DNA of 64,000 bases from an uncultured Lachnospiraceae bacterium (GTDB taxonomy: Bacteria > Bacillota > Clostridia > Lachnospirales > Lachnospiraceae): the NCBI GenBank assembly GCA_947625015.1, contig CANQMR010000001.1, positions 1-64,000 on the forward strand, read 5' to 3'. The stretch's first letter is position 1. Each line of letters opens with the position of its first letter. Both the position numbers and the translations under genes were made by a program. Under the pieces are notes generated by a model. It did not search any database. It was not told the origin of the DNA and saw only the letters and a list, made by a program, of their open reading frames with translations. Of this stretch, positions 8,611-18,700 are shown piece after piece.

Positions 8611-9768
8611 ATGACAGAGAAGAGAAAAGGAATGACCATACGAAAAAAACTTCTGCTTAGTTATTTCTCCCTTGTATTGTTAATCGTGATTATTGGAATT
8701 ATCGGCATATCCAATATAAGAGAGGTGTACCGAAACGGCAATGAGATATATCTTAGCAATTTAAAATCAGTGGATTACCTAAAGTCCATTGACCTGAATG
8801 TCAAAGAGATTGACCAGAGCCTTATGGTGCTGATGAGCAGGGTGGGAAGCAGTTATCAGGAAGAGTATCTTTCCGATATCAACAGGCTGCAAAAGGAAAA
8901 TGAGGGATTGCTTGAGGCTTACAGTAAGCTGAATGTGACCAGACTGGAGAAACGCCGTTACAACCAGTTCCGGTTAAGCCTGCTTACCTTTGACAAGCAG
9001 ATTGAGGTAATTACGGAGAAATTAAAGGCTGGAGACCGGGAGGCCGCCATTAACGCCTATACGCAGGAGCTTACGCCTGTGCGGGCGACGACTTATGAGC
9101 TGATTGAGGCCATAGTGGAGTTGTCTGCCGCCAACGCCCAGAGTAAAAATGATAACAACCAGAAAATATATGACCGCCTGATTTTAGTAATCGTAATTAC
9201 CATGCTGCTGGCTATCTTGATTGCGGTTATCATTACCGTTAAGATGAGCAACTATTTTACCAGCAAGTTAGGCGCAATCCAGCGGCTGGCAAAGCGTATT
9301 TCCGAATATAACATTTCAGACGATATCCGGGGAATGTCCAATGATGAGTTCGGGCAGACCATGGAGGCCCTTAACGATTCCCAGTTCATGATGCGGGAAC
9401 TGATGGAGCGGATTATCGAGGAGTCCTCCACAATCAGCGATACCGGCGAGGAGGTATCGTTAGCTGTGCGCAAATCCGGACAGCGGATTGAGAATATCAA
9501 TGTGAAGGTGTTACAGTCCGGCGAGATGGCAGGGCAGATGGATAATACGGTCCGGACAATTTTAGAGGACCGCTCGTTAGACCAGGATACAGTGGAGCGT
9601 CTCAACAATATTTTGAAGAAATCCGAGGAGGCCAGAGGAATTTTGTCGGAGGCCAGGGCGGAATTGAGCAGCGTAGCCATGTATTTAGAGCAGATTGGCA
9701 TTACTTCCGACTATCAGAATGAGATTGCCAACAGTCATAAAGAGCAGGTAAAGAAATTTAAGGTGTGA
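8611..9768 (+). CDS. 4HB/HAMP membrane sensor lacking a recognisable MCP signalling tip
   Basis: MTIRKKLLLSYFSLVLLIVIIGIIGI...; second TM then HAMP-like segment; RBS ggaggag before ATG 8611 (ORF track starts at 8545). Confidence 0.75.
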   Translation: MTEKRKGMTIRKKLLLSYFSLVLLIVIIGIIGISNIREVYRNGNEIYLSNLKSVDYLKSIDLNVKEIDQSLMVLMSRVGSSYQEEYLSDINRLQKENEGLLEAYSKLNVTRLEKRRYNQFRLSLLTFDKQIEVITEKLKAGDREAAINAYTQELTPVRATTYELIEAIVELSAANAQSKNDNNQKIYDRLILVIVITMLLAILIAVIITVKMSNYFTSKLGAIQRLAKRISEYNISDDIRGMSNDEFGQTMEALNDSQFMMRELMERIIEESSTISDTGEEVSLAVRKSGQRIENINVKVLQSGEMAGQMDNTVRTILEDRSLDQDTVERLNNILKKSEEARGILSEARAELSSVAMYLEQIGITSDYQNEIANSHKEQVKKFKV

Positions 9769-9777
9769 TAGATGCGG

Positions 9778-11343
9778 TCAGCTTTCCGGCCGGGGTTTTT
9801 TCCGGTACAGGACGGCCAGAAAGGGGAGAAATCCCACAAGACCGTACAGGCCGATAACGCCTAAAAGAAGAAGGATGGCCGGAATGTCCGGGCAGAGGCT
9901 CTGCCCTTTTAAGAACAGGTAGTAGGCCATGCTTCCCAACAGGGTAAACACGCAGCAGGGAAGGAAGATGCTTTCCTGAAAATGCAGTTCAATGGGAACC
10001 TGTTTTTGCAGTTTACCCATACAGGCGAGGCTTAGGAAGAGATAGCTGGCAAACATGCCGGCGGTATAGCCGGTAATGCCGATTTTGGGAATCAGCAGTT
10101 GGATAAATCCAATGCGGATGACTGTGGCAATCATGGTCAGCAGCAGGTTATGGGCGGCAAAGCCCAGCCCGTTTAAAATGCTGGCAAGCGTGGTTGCCAG
10201 ATAAATCAAAGGACACAGGAAGGAAAGCTGGTATAGGTACATACCGGCTTCTTTATTTTGGAAAAATAACACGCCGATGTCCCTGCCGAATATGTAAAAG
10301 GTGATGGTGGAAAAAATGCCAATCAACAGGCAGAAATGCAGGCTTTTTTCGCATAGGCGCACCAGATAGGGCTTTTGCAGGGAGGAATTGGCCGAGGACA
10401 CCGCCGGAAGAAGCATGGTGGACAGGGAATTGGTGATGGTGGAGGGAAACATGATAAAAGGAAAGGCCATGCCGGAAAAGACGCCGTAGGTGGCAAGGCT
10501 TAACTCCGAATTATGGTAATACAGTAAAAGCACAGTGGGAATCATGATGGCCTCGATACTTTGCAGTACGGTTAAGGCCAGCCGGTTGGCGGTTAAGGGA
10601 ATGGAATTTTTGGCAAAAAGCCGGAAAATCTGGGCCCTGCAGATTGGCCGCCCCTGAAAACAGTTCTTATATTTGCGGTGGTGGATAAGTAAGGCGCCGA
10701 CAGAGTAGAAAAAGGCGGTCACTTCCCCAATGACAATGCCCCATACGGCAAATTGGGCATCGTAGCTGCTGCGGACGCAGATATAGGCAGCTAACAGATA
10801 AAGGCCGAAAATCTTGGCGGTCTGTTCTAACAGGTCGGATATGCCATGGACGCTGGACTTTTCCAGGCCGATAAAATACCCATGAATTGAACCCTTCATG
10901 GACATAAAGGGAATCCCCAGACAGATGATTTTCAGGCAGTTCACACATTCCGGCGCATTCAGGATATGGGTGCATAGCCAGAGGGCGTTTTGACGCATAA
11001 TAAAGCAGACGGTTAAGGAAAGCAGGGCGCTTACCACAAAGCATACCCGGAAGAAGGCTCTTGCAGACGCCATATCCCCCCGGCTTTTGTATTCGGATAC
11101 CAGCTTGGTGACGGCCAGTTCATTTCCACAGGTAGTCAGGGCAAAGGCCACCATGTAAAGGGGAAAGATCAGCTGGTAGACGCCCATCTCCTTTGCACCG
11201 ATTAATCCGGAGAGGAATATTCTATTGTAGAAACCTAAGATTCTGGTGGAAAATCCTGCTATGGTCAGAATCAGGGTTCCCTTGATTACCAGATTGTTGG
11301 CGGCCATATTTTTGATTTTTGCAAGGACATGGGATATTTTCAT
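9778..11343 (-). CDS. MATE/MOP-superfamily flippase, SpoVB-like
   Basis: 521 aa; NLVIKGTLILTIAGFSTRILGFYNRIFLSGLIGAKEMGVYQLIFPLY; many TM segments. Confidence 0.85.
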   Translation of the reverse strand: MKISHVLAKIKNMAANNLVIKGTLILTIAGFSTRILGFYNRIFLSGLIGAKEMGVYQLIFPLYMVAFALTTCGNELAVTKLVSEYKSRGDMASARAFFRVCFVVSALLSLTVCFIMRQNALWLCTHILNAPECVNCLKIICLGIPFMSMKGSIHGYFIGLEKSSVHGISDLLEQTAKIFGLYLLAAYICVRSSYDAQFAVWGIVIGEVTAFFYSVGALLIHHRKYKNCFQGRPICRAQIFRLFAKNSIPLTANRLALTVLQSIEAIMIPTVLLLYYHNSELSLATYGVFSGMAFPFIMFPSTITNSLSTMLLPAVSSANSSLQKPYLVRLCEKSLHFCLLIGIFSTITFYIFGRDIGVLFFQNKEAGMYLYQLSFLCPLIYLATTLASILNGLGFAAHNLLLTMIATVIRIGFIQLLIPKIGITGYTAGMFASYLFLSLACMGKLQKQVPIELHFQESIFLPCCVFTLLGSMAYYLFLKGQSLCPDIPAILLLLGVIGLYGLVGFLPFLAVLYRKKPRPES

Positions 11344-11410
11344 GGAATACTCCGGATTCTTTTTTCATGCTAGGTATATATATGTGGGGGAATCCGCATT
11401 TATTCCACAT

Positions 11411-11550
11411 GGGGAGGCAGCAGGTTTTCCGAATATAGGGTATGGGGCAGTCCGGTGTGGATTTTCCAAAATGCGGGATATGGGAAGCCTTGCGGCAGGT
11501 TTTCCAAGATGCAGAATACGAGGCAGCGCTGTGCAGATTTTCGGTATAGG
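11411..11550. repeat. About 3.7 copies of a 38-bp imperfect tandem repeat
   Basis: Units 11446-11483 and 11484-11521 are both 38 bp (GGCAG...GGATTTTCCAAAATGCGGGATATGG), partial units either side. Confidence 0.7.
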
Positions 11551-11551
11551 C

Positions 11552-11580
11552 TTGACAGGCGGGAAAAAGGCTGGTATGAT
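11552..11580 (+). promoter_or_regulatory. Sigma-A-type promoter of iscR-like operon
   Basis: TTGACA - 17 bp - TATGAT. Confidence 0.8.
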
Positions 11581-11592
11581 TATAGTATGATA

Positions 11593-11611
11593 TCCGACTA
11601 TTTTAGTGGGA
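11593..11611 (+). promoter_or_regulatory. Candidate Rrf2/IscR operator dyad
   Basis: TCCGACTA-TTT-TAGTGGGA, half sites complementary at 7/8, just after the -10. Confidence 0.55.
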
Positions 11612-11626
11612 ATTGAGGTGAGGACA

Positions 11627-12085
11627 TTGAAGTTATCCACGAAGGGAAGGTACGGTCTGCGGGCGATGATTGACTTGGCGGATTATGCGGAGGAGGCGCC
11701 ACAGTCCATTGCCAGCATTGCGGCCAGACAGTCTATCTCCGACAGCTATTTGGAACAGCTTATGGCCAAGCTGAAAAAAGCGGGGCTTATCACCAGCATA
11801 CGGGGAGCCCAGGGCGGCTACGTACTGGCAAAGGACAGCAGGGAAATCAGCGTGGGGGATATATTGCGGGCTTTAGAGGGGGATTTGTCCCCGGTGAACT
11901 GTTCGGGAATCAAGGACGAGAACGGGTGTCTGGGCAGCAAATCCTGCGTTACCAGAAATGTCTGGAAACGGATTGACGACAGCATACAGGCGGCGGTGGA
12001 TTCCATTTATTTAGACGAACTGGTGGAGGACAACAGAAAATTACGGATGGAACTGACATGCCGGGAAAGCGCATGCGACCTGTAA
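11627..12085 (+). CDS. Rrf2-family regulator (IscR/CymR-like)
   Basis: MKLSTKGRYGLRAMIDLADYAEE, winged helix plus C-x-C/C spacing typical of Rrf2; TTG start with gaggtgagg RBS (ORF track starts at 11606). Confidence 0.85.
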   Translation: MKLSTKGRYGLRAMIDLADYAEEAPQSIASIAARQSISDSYLEQLMAKLKKAGLITSIRGAQGGYVLAKDSREISVGDILRALEGDLSPVNCSGIKDENGCLGSKSCVTRNVWKRIDDSIQAAVDSIYLDELVEDNRKLRMELTCRESACDL

Positions 12086-12143
12086 GATAGAGATTGAAAA
12101 GAAAGATATAGAAAAGAAAAATATAGAAAAGAGGAATGAAACC

Positions 12144-13331
12144 ATGGAGGACAATCGTTTTATCTATTTGGACCACGCGGCGACAACTGCGGCGAGACCG
12201 GAGGTAGTGGAGGCTATGCTGCCGTATTTTACGGAGAAGTTCGGCAATCCCTCCAGTGTGTATAAATTTTCGCAGAACAACAAGGCGGTCATTACCGAGT
12301 GCCGGGAGAGCATTGCAAAAAGCCTGAACGCAAAGGGCAATGAGATCTATTTTACGGCGGGCGGGACGGAATCCGACAACTGGGCCTTAAAGGCGGCGGC
12401 GGAGGCGTACGCGACCAAGGGAAAGCACATCATTACAACGAAGATTGAACACCACGCCATTTTACACACAGCCCAGTATTTAGAGAGCAAGGGGTATGAG
12501 GTCACTTATCTGGATGTGGACGAGAATGGAATCGTCAAGTTAGACCAGTTAAAACAGGCAATCCGTCCGGACACCATACTGATTTCGGTTATGTTCGCCA
12601 ACAATGAGATTGGAACCGTAGAGCCCATTAAAGAGATTGGCGGGATTGCAAAGGAAAAGGGAATTATCTTTCATACGGATGCAGTCCAGGCATTTGGACA
12701 GCTTCCCATTGATGTGGAGGAATGTCATATCGATATGTTGAGCGCCAGCGGGCATAAGTTAAACGGCCCTAAAGGAATCGGATTTTTGTATATCCGTACA
12801 GGCTTGAAACTGCGCAGCTTTGTCCATGGCGGCGGGCAGGAACGCTCCAGACGGGCGGGGACGGAAAATGTAACCGGTATTGTGGGGCTTGCCAAAGCGG
12901 TAGAGATGGCAATGGCAACCATGGAGGAACGCAGCCGGAAGGAATGCGCCATGCGGGATCATTTAATTGACCGGATTTTAACGGAGGTTCCGTACTGCCG
13001 CCTTAACGGGCACCGGACCAGCCGTCTTCCCAACAATGTGAATATCAGCTTTCAGTTTATCGAGGGAGAGTCCCTGCTGATTATGCTGGATATGGCGGGA
13101 ATCTGCGCGTCTTCCGGTTCCGCCTGCACCTCCGGTTCGTTAGACCCCTCCCATGTGCTGTTGGCAATCGGTCTGCCTCATGAGATTGCCCATGGCTCTT
13201 TGCGGATGACATTAGGCGAAGAGAACACCATGGAGGAGATGGATTATGTAGTGGATAACATTAAGGAGATTGTGGAGCGTCTGCGCGCCATGTCGCCTTT
13301 GTATGAAGATTTTGTAAAAAAGAACCAGTAA
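12144..13331 (+). CDS. iscS: Cysteine desulfurase
   Basis: YLDHAATTAARPEV; HTDAVQAFGQLPIDV; SASGHKLNGPKGIGFLYIR; SSGSACTSGSLDPSHVL. Confidence 0.93.
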   Translation: MEDNRFIYLDHAATTAARPEVVEAMLPYFTEKFGNPSSVYKFSQNNKAVITECRESIAKSLNAKGNEIYFTAGGTESDNWALKAAAEAYATKGKHIITTKIEHHAILHTAQYLESKGYEVTYLDVDENGIVKLDQLKQAIRPDTILISVMFANNEIGTVEPIKEIGGIAKEKGIIFHTDAVQAFGQLPIDVEECHIDMLSASGHKLNGPKGIGFLYIRTGLKLRSFVHGGGQERSRRAGTENVTGIVGLAKAVEMAMATMEERSRKECAMRDHLIDRILTEVPYCRLNGHRTSRLPNNVNISFQFIEGESLLIMLDMAGICASSGSACTSGSLDPSHVLLAIGLPHEIAHGSLRMTLGEENTMEEMDYVVDNIKEIVERLRAMSPLYEDFVKKNQ

Positions 13332-13350
13332 AGATACAAGGAGGAAGCAT

Positions 13351-13788
13351 ATGTACAGCGAAAAAGTAATGGATCATTTTACTAATCCCAGAAATGTAGG
13401 GGAGATTGAGAATGCCAGCGGCGTAGGCACTGTGGGCAATGCAAAATGCGGAGACATTATGCGAATCTATTTTGACATTGACGACAATCAGGTTATCCGC
13501 GATGTGAAGTTCAAGACTTTTGGCTGCGGCGCGGCTGTTGCCACCAGTTCCATGGCTACGGAGCTGGTAAAGGGAAAGACCATATATGAGGCGTTGGAGG
13601 TTACCAACAAGGCGGTAATGGAAGCCTTAGACGGACTGCCGCCGGTCAAGGTCCACTGTTCCCTTTTGGCAGAGGAGGCGATTCATGCGGCCCTGTGGGA
13701 TTACTGCCAGAAGAACAACATCACCATAGAGGGCTTGAATAAGCCAAAGAGCGATATCAGCGAGGAGGAACCGGAGGAGGAATATTAG
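13351..13788 (+). CDS. iscU: Fe-S cluster scaffold protein, IscU/NifU N-terminal type
   Basis: MYSEKVMDHFTNPRNVGEIENASGVGTVGNAKCGD; TFGCGAAVATSSMATELVKGKT. Confidence 0.92.
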   Translation: MYSEKVMDHFTNPRNVGEIENASGVGTVGNAKCGDIMRIYFDIDDNQVIRDVKFKTFGCGAAVATSSMATELVKGKTIYEALEVTNKAVMEALDGLPPVKVHCSLLAEEAIHAALWDYCQKNNITIEGLNKPKSDISEEEPEEEY

Positions 13789-13880
13789 AAGCGGCCACAC
13801 CGGTTCCGCCATGGGAGAATAACCGGAGCGTCTGCGGCCTTTAATATGCAGCGGCGGTTCCGGTATGCAGGAGAAAGAAG

Positions 13881-14963
13881 ATGAAAGAAAGGGTTGCAGT
13901 CGGCATGTCCGGCGGGGTGGATTCCTCGGTGGCGGCCTATCTGTTAAAAGAAGCGGGATACGAGGTTATCGGCGTGACCATGCAGGTGTGGCAGGATGAA
14001 GATCCGCTGGCCACTGCGGAAAACGGGGGATGCTGCGGATTATCTGCGGTCGAGGACGCCAGACGGGTGGCGGCTATGCTGGATATCCCCTATTATGTGC
14101 TGAATTTCAAGCGGGAATTTAAGGAGTCGGTGATTGACTATTTTGTGGATGATTATATCCGGGGAAGAACGCCCAACCCCTGTATCGCCTGTAACCGCTA
14201 TGTCAAGTGGGAGGCGCTGCTTGACCGGGCGCTTTCCCTTAACTGCGACTACATTGCCACCGGCCATTACGCAAGGGTACTGCGGCTGCCAAACGGCAGG
14301 TATGCCATAGGCAAATCCGCCACAGATAAAAAGGACCAGACCTACGCCCTGTATAATCTGACGCAGGAACAGCTAAAGCGGACGCTGATGCCGGTCGGGG
14401 AATATGAAAAGGAGCAGATCCGGGAACTGGCAAAGCAGCTTAACCTGCCGGTTGCCGGCAAGCCGGACAGCCAGGAAATCTGTTTTATACCGGATCACGA
14501 CTATGCCGCCTATATTGAGCGGGAGACCGGCCGCAAATTTCCGCAGGGAAACTTTGTGGACCGTAAGGGAAATGTGTTAGGAACGCACAAAGGGATTATC
14601 CATTACACCGTCGGCCAGCGGAAGGGCCTCGGCCTGTCCCTCGGCGCGCCGGCTTTTGTGCTGGAAATCCGTCCGTCCACGAACGAGGTTGTGATCGGAA
14701 CCGATGCGGACACCTATCACGATACCTTAGTGGCAGACCAGCTTAATCTGATGGCGGTTCCAAAGTTGTGCGACGGACAGGAGTTTCTTGCCAAAATCCG
14801 GTATTCCCATCCGGGTACGCCCTGCAAAGTCCGGCTTGCAGACGGAGGAAATGTCGTCTGCCATTTTAAAGAGCCGGTACGCGCCATTACGCCGGGACAG
14901 GCTGTGGTCTTCTACGACGGGGATGTGGTTGCCGGGGGCGCGGTGATTAGAAAGGCGGGCTGA
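13881..14963 (+). CDS. mnmA: tRNA-specific 2-thiouridylase
   Basis: VAVGMSGGVDSSVAAYLLKEAGYEVIGVTMQ; TPNPCIACNRYVKW; DSQEICFIP. Confidence 0.95.
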   Translation: MKERVAVGMSGGVDSSVAAYLLKEAGYEVIGVTMQVWQDEDPLATAENGGCCGLSAVEDARRVAAMLDIPYYVLNFKREFKESVIDYFVDDYIRGRTPNPCIACNRYVKWEALLDRALSLNCDYIATGHYARVLRLPNGRYAIGKSATDKKDQTYALYNLTQEQLKRTLMPVGEYEKEQIRELAKQLNLPVAGKPDSQEICFIPDHDYAAYIERETGRKFPQGNFVDRKGNVLGTHKGIIHYTVGQRKGLGLSLGAPAFVLEIRPSTNEVVIGTDADTYHDTLVADQLNLMAVPKLCDGQEFLAKIRYSHPGTPCKVRLADGGNVVCHFKEPVRAITPGQAVVFYDGDVVAGGAVIRKAG

Positions 14964-15032
14964 CAGAAGATAAATTATTTTTTTGTTTACAAAGCGGCGG
15001 TTTTGTGCTATCATACCACCGTACATTAACCT

Positions 15033-15073
15033 GTTACTCAGCTTACGGACACTCCGGCCTTTGTCTGGGTAAC
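15033..15073 (+). promoter_or_regulatory. Structured rpsO leader, possible S15 autoregulatory element
   Basis: GTTACTCAG (15033-15041) pairs with CTGGGTAAC (15065-15073), between a likely promoter and the rpsO RBS. Confidence 0.4.
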
Positions 15074-15104
15074 CGGCATTTTAGAGATTAAGGAGGATGT
15101 TGTT

Positions 15105-15371
15105 ATGGTAACAGCACAGCAGAAGAAAGAAATTATTGAAAAGTATGGCCGCGGCGCCAACGACACCGGTTCGCCGGAGGTGCAGATCGCACTGTTGACC
15201 GCAAGGATTCTGGATTTGCAGAATCATTTTGAGAACCACCCCAAGGATCATCATTCCAGACGGGGACTTCTGAAGCTGGTAGGCCAGAGAAGAAACATGC
15301 TGGCATATCTGAAAAAGGTGGATATTGAGCGTTACAGAGCGTTGATTGAGAGCTTGGGCTTAAGAAAATAA
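15105..15371 (+). CDS. rpsO: 30S ribosomal protein S15
   Basis: [23 protein letters not shown]...[21 protein letters not shown]. Confidence 0.97.
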   Translation: MVTAQQKKEIIEKYGRGANDTGSPEVQIALLTARILDLQNHFENHPKDHHSRRGLLKLVGQRRNMLAYLKKVDIERYRALIESLGLRK

Positions 15372-15392
15372 AGTTGAGGCTGAAGATGAGAG

Positions 15393-15433
15393 AACTTTGC
15401 ACAGATTGTATTGGTCTGTGCAAAGTTTTTTTT
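15393..15433 (+). terminator. Rho-independent terminator of rpsO
   Basis: AACTTTGCACAGA - loop - TCTGTGCAAAGTT followed by T-run. Confidence 0.9.
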
Positions 15434-15741
15434 ATGCAGATAAAGCAGTTAAATATTGACAGGCCGCAGAAGAGAAAAAAATGTTATAATTTAAGTAAAA
15501 ATATAGCATGATTTTGATAATTAAACGGACCCGCACCCAATAAACTAAAGAACGGTAAAGGTTTTAGTTGAAATATTATGAAAAGTATAGTACAATTATT
15601 TATATTATGTAAAGTTAACTATGGGCAGTGTAAGCATACAGTAATTTAAATAATTGTTAACAACATGAAAGTGATGTGCGGATTGATAAATTGAGAAGCA
15701 GAGAGTGGACGAACAATAAGTGTGTTAGGGAGGAATGAACT

Positions 15742-18700
15742 ATGTGGAGATGGATGAAGAAGAATCGATGGCTGGCCATAGGCCTGGTAACGGTTATGCT
15801 GTTTACCTTACTGCCAACCAATCTGAACTGGGCGGATATTGCCATTGACGAGCCGGAGCGGGCTTCGTCAGAGACGCGCCCGACAGAGCAGGACAAGAGC
15901 GAGGAGGTAACGACGGCGGAGGAGACGGCTGACGGGACCGAGGCAACGACCGCTGAAGCGGTTACAACGTCGGAGGCGGCTTCCGAGACCGTTACGGAAG
16001 CGGAGACAACAACGGAGACGGCGACTGTTCAGGAGATGACGGATAATGGGGAAACTGTGGACAGTACGACGGAGGCGGCAACGGAGAATGTAACGGCAGA
16101 GCAGAATTTGACCAATCAGAAGAATACGGGGAATAGTGGAAACAGCAGTATCAGCAACAAGGGAAAAAAGTCTGTTGACCTCAATAAGGCTGAACCTGCC
16201 AGCAATAATGATATGAGCACAAATCCGAATTTTCACCTTACGGAAGTAACTCTGGATGCAACTTATACAGACAAGAACAATGTTAAGCATAGTGTGGCGT
16301 TATCCACAACGGAGAATACGGATTTGCCAGCAGATGCAGAACTGTATCTTCTTTTAAAGTTTTTATTTTCTGACGGTGATGCAATCGAGGTGGGGAAAGA
16401 GTATGTGTATAATATTCCGAAGGAGATCCGGGTTGATGTAAATGCTACCCATCAGCTTACCAACGGTGAAGGAGAGTCAATCGGTGAGGTTCATATCTCT
16501 CCGGATGGCACGTTGACCTTTGTGTTTAATGATAACGTAACCGGTCAGAAAAACGGACCGTTTTATGTTGAATTTGAGGGCGGATTTTCCAGTTCAGGAA
16601 GTTCAGGGGGGGAAAAGACAGAATTAAAATTTCAAGCGCCGGGAAGCGAGTTCGATTTCAAAGTAAATCTTCAGGAACCGGAAGAAAAGGATCCAAATGC
16701 CGAACCGGGCGAACTGGGCGTGAAAAAAAGCGGTACAAAGAAGTATGTAACGGTTGACGGGAAAGAAGTTCCCGTAATTGAGTGGACTGTCGAATTGGAT
16801 CTCAATGGACGGGAGACTTTTACCGGAGATATTGAAGATGTGCTGCCCAAGGGTTTGAAATATGCGAGGGTTGAAGGTTATCCGAAACTTTCCGGCGGCA
16901 GTACAGGTGAGGTTACCTGTACTTCTGAAGATAAAGCTGACAAAGTCTCTATTCATGTGGAAGGTGCGAACACCTATTGGAGAACTAATGTTACATTTTG
17001 CACCTATTATGATAATGATATTTTTGCTGACACTATCATCAGCAATACAAACGGTGTGACAGTTAATAATACAGTTAATGTTGAAGAAGACGGCGCTGAC
17101 ACCGGTATTCCGGCAACGGGTTCCGCTTATGTCACGCCGGATATATTATCAAAATCAGGAACTGAGAGTGGCGGAGTGATTACTTGGACGGTAACGCTCA
17201 ATAGAGACCAGTTGAATATCGGCGGAACGACATATACAGATACATTTAAAGATGGATACAAATGGTATAATAATGTCCAATCTGTTACGGTTCAACCTAC
17301 TGAAGCAGGTAGTGTTACATGTACTAATGAGGGTTTTACTTTTACCGCAAGCTCATCTTGCACCAGTCAGGTGACACTTACTTATCAGACACAGATAGAA
17401 GATTATACTCGTTCAAGCTATGACAATGAAGGTACATTGAAAAAAGAAGGAGAATTTGATGCAACAACTAAAGCGGGCGTAAAGGGGTATAATCTGCTTG
17501 ACAAGGTAAATACCAGTTATAATGAGGTGACAAAGCAATTAACCTGGGAGATTACTGTCAATGCGCAAAAATATGATAAATTCAATGGCAACGTGACACT
17601 TACAGATGTTTTTAATCCTAGCGGGGTTTATCAGAACAAGATGGAACTTGTTGATATACAGGTATTTGATGGCGATAATCAAGAAGTAACAGACGTTACT
17701 GTGAACGAGACTGACGGAACGGTAACGTTTAGTGATGATCAGATTAACGGAAAAACCTATAAGGTGGTTGTGACGACTAAAATTCTTCCGGAAGCAGGGA
17801 CTACTACAGGTACGCCTTGGAAGGATGGAGACTGGGTAACCGCATATAATACCGCAAAACTGACATGGGGTACTGATAATGAAGTGCAGAAACAGGCTTC
17901 AAGGGGGTTTCAGTATAAGACACCAGAGCTGATTACTAAAGACGGAAAGATGAACAATGATGGAACGATTGACTGGGTGCTGCATTTCACATATCAGAAC
18001 TTAACACAGGAATCAGTTACCATTACGGATACGCTTCCAGAAGGGATGGAACTGGTAGAGGGTTCCTGCGTCATTATGGAACACTCATGGACGGAACCAA
18101 AGGTATCCATAACGCCTGAAATTACTTCAGAAACAGTTGTCTTTAAAATTGACAGCACTTCATCGGCTGATTTAAAGCAATTTCTTACAAAGAGTTTTGA
18201 GATTCATTATAAAACCAGAGCAACGAACTCTGAGAATGCTCAAAAAGATGTAACGTATACAAATAAAGCAGAAGCCGAGGTGGAATATGAGGGCGGCATT
18301 AAGGTAACGGATGAAGCGTCCAAAGAAGTAACCGGAAAGGTCGGCGGTACTTTAGGCAAAGAGGCCGTATATAAGTATGGCGAGAATTATGTGGACTGGA
18401 AAGTTACTGTCAATAAAGGCAGATATACATTAAAAGTGAAGAAACCGATTATCCGCGACCATTTGGCAGATTATTTTACCTATGTTGAAGGTTCCGCTAA
18501 ATTAGCGCTTATTAAGGAAGATGGGACCACTACGCCCGTAACAGATTTTACGGTTACGGTAATTAATAATGAAATGGTGGTAGAGCTCCCGGAGATTAAT
18601 AATGAAGCGTATGAGTTTACGTTCCAGACAAGATTTAACGTATCCGCATCCAAACTGACAAGTGAAACGATTAAGAACAGTGTGGATTTTGTGGGGGATG

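Noticed and set aside
10667-11044. 125-aa minus-strand ORF in an alternative frame inside the SpoVB-like gene
   Set aside because: Out-of-frame overlap with a well-supported CDS; no family signature.
15439-15494. Possible promoter TTGACA...TATAAT upstream of the adhesin gene
   Set aside because: Spacing is about 23 bp, too long for a normal sigma-A promoter; not reported as a feature.
15868-16290. 140-aa minus-strand ORF opposite the adhesin N-terminus
   Set aside because: Antisense to a strongly supported CDS in low-complexity T/E-rich sequence; no RBS-supported or family-like protein.
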